64,000 bases of DNA from contig MU867093.1 of NCBI GenBank assembly GCA_033725935.1, forward strand, positions 310,001 through 374,000, written 5' to 3'. Under the pieces are notes generated by a model. It was given only the letters and a program-made list of their open reading frames with translations. It was not told the DNA's origin and made no database searches. The first letter of the stretch is position 1; every line of letters starts with the position of its first letter. Origin of the DNA: Cladorrhinum sp. PSN259. Lineage: Eukaryota > Ascomycota > Sordariomycetes > Sordariales > Podosporaceae. The translations under genes and the position numbers were made by a program. This document shows, piece after piece, positions 21,901 to 34,560 of this stretch.

Positions 21901-24313
21901 CCCACAACCTCAACAAAGGCTAGATTAGGAAAATCAACCGTGCTCTCAAAAAGACGAGATGCGGCAGTCTCAACCGCACGGATCTCAGTACCAAAGTTTG
22001 CCAGCAAAGCTGTGGCTTCGTGCTCCGCAGTCGCATCTGGTCCCTTGGCGGCCAACGGGGTTCTTCCGGCCGTCTTACCAGATGAGAAAAGAACAAAGTC
22101 GGCTTGCTGTAATGTTTCCAGAACGATATTCCATGAAGACGACAATGTCGGGCCGAGGGCAATACCGAGGTTGAGGAGAGCTCTCAGACACAACAGGTTT
22201 CGGGTATTGAGAGTAGCGGCGCTGGCGTCTGTTGATATCTGTCTCTGCTTCTCGGGAGCTACTGTCGGGCTGACAAGGTTCTCCACGCTCAGTAGTCCTC
22301 TTGCATTGCTGAAGATGCCGCTGGGAGTCTCAACGGGCGTTGATGGCTGCCGGTAAGGTCCAGAGTTGAGGCATGCAGTAAGAACGTTTGGCGGAACAGC
22401 TGCCTTGCCGAGGGTGGTGAGAAATGCATCTCTTGGGGTGGTAAGTTGCAAGAGACCGGCGACATGAGTGAACTTTTGGAAAGCCCTGACAAGGCCATGA
22501 TAATACTCTGAATCCAAGGCGGCGAACAGAAATGTCGAGCAGGTGGCAAGAATTGCCGGCCAACACTCATCGATAAATGCCGCACATACCTTTACTTCTG
22601 CATGAAGAGGATGGTTCTCAAGCGACAAGGGATTGACCGGAACAGGGTTTCGCTTGAAGGATACTGAGCGCTCCAGAACCTTATCACCAGGATCCAGCTC
22701 AGCTTGTGGAGCTGGCGAGTCGCGGCCAGCTTCCTGCTTTGAGCTCCGTTTCCGCCGTCCGTCACTAGGAACGGTAAGGGGAAGGATGAACTTGGCAAGA
22801 CCTTCAGAAAGGGAAGTAATGCATGCAAGAGTTAAACTGTAAATGTAGGACTCTGGGATAGAAGGAGGGTCGGTTTTGTCAAGTTGATCGATGCAAGGAA
22901 CTCGCATGGTACTCCATTGGGTACTGATGCCGGTGTTGTGGCCATCAGAACTGACACCGCCCGAGATGATACCGGTAACGCCGCTTGCTTCTAGCATTGC
23001 TTGGTCGGTGGAAGACCCCATGCCAGCGTATGGGTCTGCCACGGGGATTGTGGACTGATGGCCAAGACCGATAACGACAGGTTTCTCTGTACTGACGCGC
23101 ACAAAAGTGGCCGTCAAGTTCTTGAGAATATTCTTTCGTGCATCATCGGCGTCGTAGATCATAAATATGCGCCTGAGTAACGCGTGATCTGCAAAGACGC
23201 CCCTAAATACCTCCATGCAAAGTGCACGCTTCCACAAGGCTGTGTCCATATCTAGCAGGTGGGTGAGAATTTCGAGTGCCTGACCACTCTCGTCAGGGAG
23301 GATAGATAGATGGCGACGCAGAAGAGTGTAGAGTATTCGTACCAGTCGAACGCTGGTGGCAAAATTTGGTTTCCCACGAAGGGCGCTGATTATGAAGGGC
23401 ATGACCCTGGTACGTAGAATATCGGCTTGCTCCGGATGCGTTGAGAAGATGGCAGCATGGTTTGTCAACACGGACTCGATGAGCTCCAGGCCAAATGTTT
23501 GAGGCAACCCAGAAAAGCGGAGGTATTCTGGCCTTTGGCCTTCGGTCAAGAGGCAGATATCATTGAACAGCCTCCATGCATCCATAGCTGCGGCTCTCAA
23601 CGGAATAGTGCCATCTTGAACAGGGACCTCGCCGATAGGAGAAGAATCAGACGCGGATTTATCCTCAGTCACTACTTTGTCGAACACAGAGACAACAAGC
23701 TGTTGCAAAGTGGCCGCAGAGGTATTGTTGACGATGGCATTTTTACTGGACTGCAGAATGAAACAAACATTAAGTGCGGTGACCAGCAGCTCGCCTTTGA
23801 CATCCGAGGCGTAGTTGGAAAGCAATGACGGAAGTGCTTGGAGGATTTTGAGCTGGACATCGAGGCCTGCCGAGGTAGCCTGTTGCAGGGCTTCCAGAAC
23901 TTGACTTAACCTCGACCGCGGAAGCGCTCGGGCAATAATGAGACGCTGCAAACAGACGATGGCGATGCCCGTGAATTTGACATTTTTTGTTCCGCAGGCA
24001 ATGATGAACGGGTTGACAAAGTTTGGTCTCTGAGACAGTTCTAATGGCGTGTAAGTAGGAGCTTAGACTGTTAGGGAAGTGAGGGGCGAATAAGGGGAAA
24101 CTCACCATCGGATATTTGGGCTTCAGAGGGAGCCCTTAAAGACTTTAACTCTTCAAGCGACTTCTCAGCAGCCTTGAGTTACGAACACGTTAGAACCTGT
24201 GCTGATGGTATTGGGTAATATTGAGAGACAAGTACCTGACGTAGGTCATTGTGTTTCCGTTTGCTCTCCTGAATGAGATTGGCGAGTTCTGACGCCAAAA
24301 GTTGGGAGGTCAT
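18917..24313 (-). CDS. MON2: MON2 homologue, Golgi/endosome trafficking scaffold
   Basis: Five exons: 24313-24236, 24172-24106, 24040-21084, 21035-20822 and 20769-18917, giving 1,722 aa; all junctions keep frame. The N-terminus (MTSQLLASELANLIQ..., RQAAEKSLEELKSLR, RPNFVNPFIIACGTKNVKF, GIAIVCLQRLI) is the DCB region shared with large Arf-GEFs. The DMDTALWKRALCMEVFRGVFAD segment is the HUS-like part. There is no Sec7 domain. The long C-terminal half, from LNVALTTVTFFWAISDFLS onward, is the Mon2 C-terminal helical repeat region. In yeast, Mon2 acts with Dop1 and the flippase Neo1 at the trans-Golgi/endosome and in vacuole protein sorting. Length matches the family (~1,650-1,750 aa). It shares a 506-bp divergent upstream region with the E2-variant gene. 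Confidence 0.96.
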
Positions 24314-24819
24314 GATTTCATTTCGAAGACGAATTTAATGGCTCAATGTTGCAAGTGCCCTTGGAAAATAAACAAGGGGTTGTTTGCTGCAGGCAATTCC
24401 TCGATGCCAGGTGTCGTTGAAGGTTAAACGAATGAATGGATATGGGTTCGTTGTCTGTCTTGCACTGAAACAGCCAACCAACGGGCACCGGTACTGCCCA
24501 CTCCACGGCACCCACTGGACATGGAATGCCAAGCGTTAGCAGCATGGAAGGGGGCACGAATTGCAGCTTCACCGCCTTCAACCCTCCCGTCACACAATCC
24601 CCCCCAATTAACCCCACCATTAGCAGCTGTTTCTTGGCATTGCCCCGCATCCGATTGCAGGCACCGCTCACTGTTCACTGCCCAGTGTCGGTCCCACCCG
24701 TATGACGCTTCGGCGACCCTCTTTCCTTTTGTTGAGCAACAAACTTGCGCGAAACGCCTTTTTAGCTTTCTCGAGATTTCTCGTGCACCAAATTGCTATC
24801 GGGAATCATCATCATTGCC
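24314..24819. other. Divergent promoter region MON2 / E2 variant
   Basis: 506 bp between two start codons of housekeeping genes. C-rich stretches occur on the plus strand before the E2-variant ATG. No TATA element is obvious. Confidence 0.5.
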
Positions 24820-25501
24820 ATGGCGGTCGCTCAGGTTCCACGGAACTTTAAGCTCCTTGCTGAGCTGGAGAAGGGCGAGAAGGGGATGGGTGCCGGTATG
24901 TCTGGACTATTCGAGGCTAGGATTCAATAAGGCTACTTACTGAACAATGTGTCTCTGTCTCTTTAGGCGCCTGCTCGTATGGTCTCGAGGATCCCGAGGA
25001 CATTTTCATGACACACTGGAGAGGAACCATCTGGGGACCTCCTCACGTACGTGTTTCCCGACTGCCATTCCGACCAAACCGGCCATCGCCCGTTATTGCG
25101 ACCCAAGCTGACAAAATGCGTGTACGCAGGGCCACCACGAGAACAGAATCTACGAGCTCAAGATGGAGTGCGGACCCGAGTATCCCAAGGAGCCTCCCGT
25201 CATCCACTTTGTCAGTCAAATCAATCTACCTGGCGTCAACCAGACCGATGGAAAGGTTGACCCCAATGCTGTTGCCATCCTCCGCGACTGGACTCGTATC
25301 GCCGCCGAACTCGCCAAGAATCCGAGACCCAAGGAAGATCCCTTGAGCTTGGAGACTGCTCTCATTGCGATAAGAAAGTAAGAACAAAAAGATGGGAGAG
25401 GTCGCAGGAGATGGTTGCTGACATTGGCGAATAGATATATGGACGAGCACAAGAAGCTCCCCCAGCCCCCTGAGGGATCCAAGTACTCCATGTACAAGTA
25501 A
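24820..25501 (+). CDS. mms2: Ubiquitin-conjugating enzyme E2 variant (Mms2/Uev1-like)
   Basis: Four exons, 24820-24895, 24967-25046, 25130-25377 and 25435-25501 (156 aa), with phases matching. The protein shows VPRNFKLLAELEKGEKG, CSYGLEDPEDIFMTHWRGTIWGPP, HENRIYELKMECGPEYPKEPP and INLPGVNQTDGKVD, the Mms2 signature. The HPN motif and the catalytic cysteine are absent, as expected of a UEV. Mms2 pairs with Ubc13 to build Lys63-linked ubiquitin chains, used in error-free post-replication repair together with Rad5. The C-terminus carries a family-atypical extension ending GSKYSMYK. Small first exons are typical for fungal E2 genes. Confidence 0.95.
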
Positions 25502-25910
25502 ACGTGTTTCTATGCGAACGGATCTGGATTGTTCAAGAAGTAGCAAGATCTTTATGCACTAGATTTACAAATAGGAGTTAGCACACGTGGAGTAGTAGTG
25601 TTATGGCGGGGTTAATGGTTTTGGGCGTTGGGGGCGATGGTATGGGGAACTCGACACGGTGTTTCAATTTCAGGAATCCAAAGAAATGTTGATTTGCTCT
25701 GTCAACACCAGGCCATACCTACTAAGTGCTCAGAGATCAATGCCGAACAATTTTCCACTTGACATGCACATTAATTGACACACGTGACTTCGCGAATCCC
25801 TGTTCGCGTCGCTTTTGGCGTGCCAAGCCATTAAATTCGTCAAAAGCTTCCAATCACTACAGGCCCAGACCCCCACCATAATCCAGTTTCCTGGGCGCCC
25901 CATTACATGA
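25502..25910. other. Intergenic, 409 bp
   Basis: 3' UTR of the E2 variant and promoter of the following same-strand gene. Nothing else is recognised. Confidence 0.5.
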
Positions 25911-27150
25911 ATGCCGTCTTTTTTGAAGCCTGCTGTCTCAGCGCGGCATAGACAAGCATGTATGTCCAGCACTTCAAATATTGCCCGTCCCAATTGGCAG
26001 CACTAATGATGCCCCCTCCACAGGTCTCGCACTCTACAAAACCCTCCACCAGACGGCCGCAAAGATCACCCTCCCAGATGACATCCTCGCCGCCTACTCC
26101 TCCATCGCTCATTCTCCTCCTGAAGGCAGCACCAACAGCCGTCCCGAAAACCCAATCAGGGCCCTGATCCGCAATGCCTTCCGACGAAACCGCCGCGATA
26201 CTTCCTCCCGCCTTGTCGTTTCCGCCTTGAAGAACGGATATCGATATCTCAATCTCTTGTCCTCCGCCGCTTCTTCTTTTTCTTCTGATCCTGCCTCTCA
26301 ATCCGAATCATACGCGGAGGTCATGTCCTTCCTGCGAGAAAACACCGAACGGGTGGCGAAAATAAAGAAGGAAGCCGAAGCGGAGTATGCCTCCCGCCCT
26401 CGGATCGGTCCGAGGGAAGGGCACGTACCGATCATCACCAAGGTGTCGAAGGAAGGGGAGTCGCCGCCGGTCTACAAGCCCACGCAGCCTTTTGCTCGGC
26501 CTTTATCGGCGATACCGAACGGTGTGCGCAAGGTTCCGCGGCTGGATGTTTCGGGGTACGTGCCGTTTTTGAGGCTGTACAAACCCATGAGCGCGTACCA
26601 CGAGCGCGTCGTGCGACAGGTATCGAGGAAGCGGATGGACAGGGTGCGGTTGCTGCTTGAGATGCAGAGCGACGATTTGGATATCGCGAGGCAAGAGGAT
26701 AGGTGGGAGGCTGAGCTTGCTAGGCTGGCAAAGAGGGAAAAGAAGTATGCAGAGTTTCTGGGGCAGGAAAAAAATGGAGTCGGGGAGGAGCTGAGTCACG
26801 AAGTTACGATGAAGCATGCTATAGAGAGTCTTGGTATCTTGCTGGAGGAGCAGAGGGTTGATTTGATTGCCAGGGGGGATGCTCTTTGGGAGATTGAGAG
26901 GCGGGAGCAGGAGATGTTTAATAGGGAGCAGGAAGAGGAGAGGAGGAAGAAATTCAAGGATAGCGGTGGCGTCAAGACGGAAGAGGTGGAACAGTTCAGG
27001 AGGTGGAAGGCTCAGAAAGAAAAGAGGGGGAGGAAGATACTGAAGGTTGTTGGGGAGAGAGAGGAGATGTTGAGGCGGGAGGTCGAGAGGGTTGAGATGG
27101 AGGAGGAATTGGCTTTGGAGTCTAAGGGGGTTGTTGTTGAGAAAGATTAA
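25911..27150 (+). CDS. LYR-like (DUF1763-type) protein, probably mitochondrial
   Basis: Two exons, 25911-25959 and 26024-27150 (391 aa); the 64-nt intron is GTATGT...CACTAAT...CACAG and splits a Cys codon. An overlapping out-of-frame ATG lies four bases upstream. The first ~100 residues read ARHRQACLALYKTLHQTA, IRALIRNAFRRNRRDTSSRLV and ALKNGYRYLNLLSSAAS, the helical pattern of LYR-motif proteins with LYK in place of LYR. I recall a fungal family DUF1763 of this kind, but could not check. The remainder is strongly charged with a long Glu/Arg/Lys coiled coil to the C-terminus. A role in mitochondrial assembly would fit LYR biology; this is inference. Confidence 0.8.
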
Positions 27151-27288
27151 CATTTTTTATTTTGGAAAATGGCTGGAATATGAGGTGACTGAGTTAGGGA
27201 TTATATGTATATATATGAGGGTGTATCACCGCTTTCATGCCGGCGCCCGTATTCATGTCATCGTGAGTTAAGAGGAAGTCCAATCAAT

Positions 27289-29426
27289 CTAAGACGCCCG
27301 AACTTCTGATGCCTGCCAAAACGCATCATTCACATCCATCTGCTTGAATCCAGGTGTTCTACCGAGACACCTTGCATTGTTTACCAGCGCTGGAGGGATC
27401 TCGTTAGTGAGTCACAGGATAAGCCAAATTGGGGGTTAAGAACAAACCTTTTAGAAAATGGTCAACATCAAAATATACTCTCTGTTTTCTTGGTAATGGT
27501 GATGCCTGGTGTTGTTTTTGTGTTGGCTGGGAGTGCCGCAGGCCCTCGAAGGACGAAGCCAATGGATTACTGGATGGCTCAGAAAAGCCGGTAAACATCC
27601 CGCTTAATAAATCTCCCGTTGATGAAGTAGCAATCGCGTGAGTCAGGAATGACTCCGCTTGAGAGTAGGGAAGAGCCGGGTCAACTGATGATGATGCTGG
27701 TATATGCCACGGGGCTTCAGAATGATGTGGTGGCGACGGGTTGCTGATACTTGAGCCACTTCCTGAGGTGACACCAGGCGATCGTCCAGGTGGAGACGCA
27801 GTATTTGGTGGCTGAGAAAAGGGGGTACTCAAAAATGACGCGCTGGTGTTGTCGGTGGCTGCGGCGATGACAGCATTGAATGGATCAACATTAACCATCA
27901 TTGGCTGGTTGTTGTCAAAGTGATTTGGATCAATATCAGCAGTCACATAATCCGTCCCTGGGGGGATCACCACGCCGCGTTGATAGAGATATATCTCGAC
28001 CTCGTCACAATCCATGAATTCCCCGTCAAAGCCAGGCTCATCCATCCGCATGTCTCTGTCGAGGGAGTTGTCCCGGACGTTATTCACCTCGGCAGACCAG
28101 GGCCCAATGCCATATCCAGATGTGTTGGTCGGTTTGAGCACATCACGCGTACCCTGGTTGCCCATTCTGTGATCCGACCTCACGTGTGCCGTTGCGTCGT
28201 AATGAGTGCCGGCACCGCCCAAGTTGAAGAAGGGGAACTCCCAGTTGTGCAGTGCCTCTTGGCCATCCCGAGCAATTTGTCTAGCGAGCCTACGTCGGAT
28301 CGAGTCGAACGACTCAAAGAGCAGACAGAAGCCAAAGACTCGATTCATTTTGGCTTGCGGGGGACTTGGCATCGTTATGAGAATGTATGCTCTCTCGATA
28401 GCAAATCTTTGTAATCTCCGGCCAAACGTTCCTTCATGAGCAGCGTACGTTTTGGGGAGTGAGAGCTGATTATATGGAGAAGGACTTTGAAACTCGAAGA
28501 GATTGAGGGATGGCCCGGGCTGGAAGGCAAAGCTGGCATTATCGATGGTCGGGTGCGCGACAATCTCGTAACCAAGTACCGAAGTGGTCGTTGCGGCAGG
28601 GGGGTTGAAGGAGCTGGAAAAGTCTGGCAAGAAGTCTGAGCGTGCCACTGGCTCGTGGGATACCATAAGACCGCCATACAGTTGCGGGTTGGACACATTC
28701 TCTGACGCGGTCTTGGGTTGGGTTCCCCGAGTAGGATCTGGTGGACTGCTCTTGTCTCGACTGCGAGGTGAAGAGTTGTCACTAGAACCACCTGCTTGTT
28801 GCTGGTTGTCTCCCTCCTCATTCGCACTGCGAGCAAGGCTTAAGATCTTTTCTGTCGTTTCTCTCAGCTGGCGTCCAAGTTCCGGAATCTGGTCGAGGAT
28901 GCCATTCTTTGTGGCAAAGTCGTGAAGCTGCATGAAGGCATTGCTCATCTCTTCATTAGTATCTTTAAGCTCCTGCACTTCTTTCTCGAGAGTAGTGATA
29001 GCATTTTCTTTGCGATTGCGATATGCCCTTTGAGCAAGACGAATTTGAGTTCGCCGTCTCTGTTACCATGTTAGTGTTTTCCTAGACAAAAGACAATGAG
29101 CTACGCACATCAGCAGCTGATTCATCCTTGGCGTCTAAACGGGGGCGTCCCCTAGACCGCTTCTTGTCCTCGTCTTCGCCCTCGCCTTCCTCGTGCCCAG
29201 ATGTCTGCGTTCTTGCCCGCTTCTTCGAGGTTTCATCTGGTCTCTTGGTTGAGGGTGTTGCCTTTTTAGTTGACTGAGATCTCTTGGATGCGTTGTTGCT
29301 GTTGGCGGCGGTGGTAGTCCTGGTATTATTGTAAGGAGAGCCAGGAAAGACCTCGGCGCTCAGGATGGCGAGATCACCGTACGGATACCGCATTGTATCC
29401 GATTGTTCAACAGGTTCCTTGGACAT
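27289..29426 (-). CDS. bZIP transcription factor (AP-1-like basic region, large C-terminal domain)
   Basis: Three exons, 29426-29109, 29059-27448 and 27389-27289 (676 aa). Introns are GTGCGT...CTAAC...ACAG and GTTTGT...CTAAC...CCAG. The Lys/Arg-rich N-terminus ends RGRPRLDAKDESAAD; the basic region RRRTQIRLAQRAYRNRKE falls exactly at the start of exon 2 (~107-124) and is followed by a heptad zipper (ITTLEKEVQELKDTNEEM). The central region has a conserved-looking block (RRLQRFAIERAYILITMP) and is Ser/Pro/Asn-rich. The short last exon encodes ARCLGRTPGFKQMDVNDAF, a C-terminal motif seen in a group of fungal bZIPs. It should act in the nucleus. It diverges from the kinase gene across 1.4 kb. Target genes are unknown. 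Confidence 0.92.
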
Positions 29427-30834
29427 TCGTTGTTACTGTAGAACATGTGTAAGGTGGAGTTCCAGGTTGTTTGACAATGTGTTCCTCGTGTTGTCCGACC
29501 GTTCCGATTGCGGTGGTTGCTGACTAGTCTCAGGTTACTTTGGGATTTATACAGTGACAGCAGGTGTAATTTCGCATTGACTGCTTTAGGTCGTGGGGTC
29601 GGACTATGGGTTGTTCTTCAAATGTTTTGAGAATTGGATTGAGAGACAGATGCGAAGAAAACCATCGGTTGCTGCCCCCGGTCAGCTAGTCCAGTCTGGT
29701 TGAGCTGCGATAGGTTAGAACACGCTGAAGCAGGGATTCTGGATGGTTTAATGGTGAGCACCCAGACTCCCTCCCCCTGAGGTGAGTGCGGAGCGCGGAA
29801 TGTCGCTGTCTGGGACGCCGATGTTTTCTTTTTTAGTGGCTCCGAAAAATATGTCAGCGATTGAGATGACGCGCGCTGAGTAATGACTGGCAATAATATC
29901 GACACTGAGCACGCAAAGAAGAGATGCTACCGACAGTCGAAGATGGCATTTTGTGATTACTCATAGCCTTTGATCATGAAAGTGATGCTGCCGACTAACA
30001 AACGCTAGAGATTAGGCGGCCCAAAACTGTTAACGTCAGCTTTCAACCAAGTTTCCTTGTCGCCGTAGCCAAGCCGGATCCAACAAGTGAGCCAAGATAA
30101 AATCCAACCAGGAACAGCTTTATAAGCTTTGAAGGGTGTTGTGTCTGGGCTGATTTTTGTTCTCGAATCTTTGCGGTTGGAATTTAATCCGCTAACAAAT
30201 AATGGAACGTCAAACGAAGGGCCATGGCTGCCCAGAGAGCATGTGTTAAATACTGCTCCGTAACCCTTCCTTGCCCCTCCTGTCCTCACACCGAGCGAGC
30301 ATAACAGCTTCGACTGAGATATGGCCTGGGTTCATCTCCTCCCGTGATGAGAAATGAAATAAAGATGAAAACAAACTCTATTCAACAGATCCCAGCCCTA
30401 CGGTTAGGTTTGGTGGAAAGACGATTGACCAATGGGTTCCCTGTCGATGAAACCATGGCGATCTTCCACGATCTTCATTGGTTTGGCCCCACATTCCCCG
30501 CTCCCCAACTGCCACTGGGAGTTGCTCCGCCGCAGTCAAGCGGAGTTTACAGGGGGCAGTGCTCGGTAGGATTGGAACGTTTCTGGATTGCATGCTGCCT
30601 CCCACCGCTCGGATTTTGGAAGTCGCAAAAAAAAAAAAGCTCCTGGTATTGCGCTGAACTTGTCTTACCTCTTTTTCCTTACGATTTTGGGCAGCATCCC
30701 TTTTTACGCTGTCATGACATTCATCTGAGATACCCCTTTTCTGTACTTTTCTCGACATCCCCACCGGTTCGTCTCTCTTCTCCACCGTTCCCGTCGTTCA
30801 GGGTCCAGGGCGCCCATCGCCGCAACCTTCAACC
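29427..30834. other. Large divergent regulatory region between bZIP and kinase genes
   Basis: 1,408 bp without a convincing gene. Its size suggests long leaders and complex control. A run of 12 A occurs at about 30629-30640, and the ~100 bp before the kinase ATG are pyrimidine-rich. Confidence 0.5.
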
Positions 30835-33333
30835 ATGGGGGACTCCGGGGATGGTTGGCAAACGGTCATGCCAACGACCCACTCGGGTATTGAACGACTT
30901 GCCCGAGATGCGCATTCACAGCTCGAAGCCTACGAGCGCCAAATATTAAAGGAGTGGGAGCAATCTCACCACCATTGGTCCGGAGTGTAAGTTGTCCTCA
31001 AATTTGTTGCGCCGGGCAAAGTTGCTTATCACAAATACCAAATCTCCAGTGGCAAACATACCCCTCTCGACGACTTCACCGAAGCGAAAAAGTTACACGC
31101 TCGATTCAAGCTCGCGAACGATACACCTCTCGGTACCGGAAGTTTTGGCGTCGTTCAAAAAGTTACATACTCGGCCAACAATCGGACAATATGTCTGGCG
31201 CGAAAACAAGTGAGGCCACCCAATCGGCGTTTCCCCATTCATTTACTCCGTGAAGAGGCCAGCGTGATGGAGAAGCTTGACCACGACCATATTGTAAAGC
31301 TTGTTGGAACGTATTGCATTCAGAGCAGCCTTTACATCCTGTTGTGGCCAGTCGCTGTCTGTAATCTCGACTGTTTCTTCAATGACATTGATCAACTCAA
31401 GACTGGAGGGGGTGATAGGGAGGACATCATTAAGAGACTCCACGCGCTGGGTCTAAAGGACTTGAGCGCATTGGATAAAAGTCTCCCTGCCGAGCAAGGC
31501 TCGACCACTGCTGCCACCGGCGCACCAACATGCCCTATCAAATACCTTCAGCAGATAATGGGCTGCATCACTCGAGCTGTCGCATACTGCCACCAAGAAA
31601 AGATTCGCCATCTTGACCTAAAACCCGCCAACATTCTGTTAAACCCGGGACGAGTCTACCTTGCCGACTTTGGCATTGCAAAGGATGTTGGAAATCGAGA
31701 CCACACTATGACGATGGGACAAGCTGGTACACCGAAGTGGAGAGCCCCTGAGCTCAACCAAAACCAAAACGAATGGTCAATGCAAGCGGCTGAAGTGTAC
31801 TCTCTTGGCCTGGTTCTCTTCAACATTGCGACGGTGGTCCATGGCGGAAACTTGGACGACTTTGATGCTGTAATAGGCGACATGACACATCGGGGCAGGG
31901 CAGAGAAGCTTAGCAGTTATCTGCCCCAACTCCAGGCTTTGGCACTAGCCTCTCAGGAGGTACAAGATGTCAACGCCTTTACGTTTTCACCACGCCACAC
32001 ATTGAAGCTGGTCTTCAAGATGATGGATCCAACACCTGCCAACCGCCCTTCCATCTTCCAAGTCGATTCCGAACTGGTCGAATTAGGAGGCGTCGACCAG
32101 ATCTACCACTCTTCCTGCTGCAAAAAGAGTTCTCGGTTTGTTACGGAACGGCTTAACAATGCGATCAGGGCTATCGTTGACGAGCGCGACCGATTGCGGA
32201 CAGAACACTACGACATGACCAAGCGGTTGAGGGTTCTTGAAGCGAAGGATGTAACTTACGAGTCACGGATAACGAACGAGCGGAAGGCTCATGCCGACAA
32301 TATCACAAACCTCCAGGCGCAACTTGACAAAGAGCGAAGGGAACGGAAGCGATTGGAAGCGCAGGTCGCCGAGCTACAACAGCTCAACAAGAGACAATCT
32401 CGTCCCTCCATACCCCGACCGATGTCAGACCGGACCGTCGGTGATAGAAGTCCCGGTCCTGTCGGTTTAACGATGCGCGGTCGCCCTCAAACCCATCCCC
32501 TTCCAGACTGCCCTTCTCGTACCCCTTCTTTCCCCTCCCTAAGCTACCATCACGTTTCTATGGCTGTTCTCAGCCCAAATACCCGACCAACATACTCTCA
32601 AACAGCTGCAGCTGCTATCGCCCCGAAGGCACTGTCGCCTCTGCCGGCTCGTCGTGATTCCCTTATCCCTGCACCACCACCCAAGTCTCCCTCTCCCGCT
32701 GCTGTCACTCCTGGAAGTCCCAATCCTGATGCACCTGGTTTTCCATTGCGGTCTCGGAACTCGGGGTCTCGCTTGCCCCGTGCTGTCAACCCTGCTACAC
32801 CTATTCGCTCCAATACCCCTATTACCCCTATCCTTAACCGAGACCCTTCATCAACCGACAGCACCACATACAGCATGAGCAGTTCCGTCTTCAGTCGCCT
32901 TAGTCAGTCTAAACTTTCGATTGCAGAGACAAGCATTCATGGAACACCTGCCCTTGGGACTCCGGGCATTGGTGGGGAAAGAAGAAATTTGCATACCGTG
33001 GAGTCACCTGAAGAAGCCCATGGACCCTGGTCCAATAATGATGAACATGATGATGATAACGCATCCGGTGTTGGGTTGGGTATTGGGCTTGGTGAACGCA
33101 GGGCAAGCAGAACTAGCAGGGAAGCCGGAAGCATCAGGGACACTGCCAGTGTGGTCAGCTTCGGTGCTCCCACTGGTACAATAAGTCCGCTGCCAAGTGG
33201 ATCAACCTTCTCGTCGCCGCGGGCGGCGCATGCATCTCTGGATGGATATAGGGGAGTCTTTAACGTCCCTTCCCTTCCAACAGCAAAGAGCTGGGCGGAT
33301 GTGGCTCGGAAGGAGAGGAGGGTACAAGCATAG
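30835..33333 (+). CDS. Serine/threonine protein kinase, non-RD, with coiled coil and long Ser/Pro-rich tail
   Basis: Two exons, 30835-30986 and 31050-33333 (811 aa); the 63-nt intron is GTAAGT...CTCCAG. Kinase motifs: glycine loop GTGSFG at 79-84, ICLARKQV giving the candidate ATP-binding lysine, catalytic loop HLDLKPANI at 238-246 (Asp240, Asn245), DFG at 257-259 and WRAPEL. The residue before the catalytic Asp is Leu, not Arg, so this is a non-RD kinase and may not need activation-loop phosphorylation. After the kinase domain (to ~350) comes a coiled coil (RLRTEHYDMTKRLRVLEA..., KERRERKRLEAQVAELQQL). A ~300-residue Ser/Pro-rich disordered tail follows, ending SWADVARKERR. Similar kinases occur widely in sordariomycetes without an assigned pathway. 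Confidence 0.9.
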
Positions 33334-34560
33334 CGGGACAATAAAAGAAGATAGAATAAAATTAGGAAATTTAAAGTACGAGGAATATGTACATGCCTCC
33401 TGAGACTGTGGTCAAAAGAATTTCAACAGCTTCACAACTTGACCATTTCGGCGTTTCGTCAATAGGCTCAAGGACCCACGTCGCTCTACTTCAGACCTGT
33501 CTGGCTTGCCAAACCTACAAGACTTATCCAGCTTCTGAGTCTTTTCAGACTTGTCTGATTTCTCAGTCATTACAGTCTGCTCAAGCGTCTCAAGCCCCAT
33601 CTTTGATCTTTTCGGTCTCGGTCTGCTCAACCTCGCTCTCATCATTGCGTCTTGTGGTTATTATTCTCAACCCCCCATGGATTCCCGCCCCTTTCAACCT
33701 GCTCAGGGAGGCTTTGCCCCAAGTATTGTTATACCTCGGGTACCAAATTTCTCACTCTATGTAAAATCTCGTTCAACTGGCCAATTCGGCCCTGCGGTAC
33801 TTTGTTTAACTGATACCAGAGTACCGAGACGAGTAAAATTTAATCTAACCTGCCCAGTGCAGGTTTTTGCAAAGGGGGGGAGGCGGTGGCTCGTTGATTC
33901 TTTTTGGAGCAGATGAAGTTTATGGGGTTCTTGTTTCTGGATGTAGACGTTCCCAGACGGTCACGGTCGGAAAGGGGGTCTTTGTCTTGTTGGAGATTGA
34001 TTAAGGCTTTTATGTAGTTTGTTTTTGTCTGTTATTATTATGGTCTTATTCAGTATGTGGGTAATAGATAGATGTAGCCGGTAGATGGGAATGCTTTATT
34101 AATAACATTGGTTTTTGAGGTGGATAGATAACTGGTTTGTGGATTCCTTTTTCTTTTTACGATTCGCTAGCCTATTATGTCTTTGGAGACTAGGATGTGC
34201 CTGTTGCTGAGAATAAACAATCACAAAGCCATATTTTCTTATTTGGGAATATGGCTACCGTGAGCTTCTTCTAACATGTATCAAAAGGATATTGACCCTT
34301 TTTTCTGCGGCGTAACGAACACACAAGAAGCTTAGGGTGGCAAGTCACTTCGGTACGAACCAAAATTGAAGGGTGATAATCAGGTAAATTCAGCTTCATT
34401 TGCGAAAAGAAACTACCTAGCGAAGGGAAAACCTCTCAAGAAAGCACAACAATGTGCTCACGCCGTTTTTCTTGAGAGCAGCGGAGTGAAAACAAAAACA
34501 CCAGCCAAGGAAATCCTCCAGAACTAATTTTCCTTGTAGATGTAGAACTGAATGTCTCTC
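33334..34560. other. Convergent 3' region, ~1.23 kb
   Basis: Between the kinase and the cysteine-rich gene. T-rich UTR-like sequence occurs at 33900-34160. A 77-codon minus-strand frame at 33412-33645 is noted but not accepted as a gene. Confidence 0.45.

Noticed and set aside
33412..33645. 77-codon minus-strand charged frame after the kinase gene
   Set aside because: An ATG and Lys/Glu-rich product exist, but it lies where the kinase 3' UTR is expected and no motif or splice partner was found.
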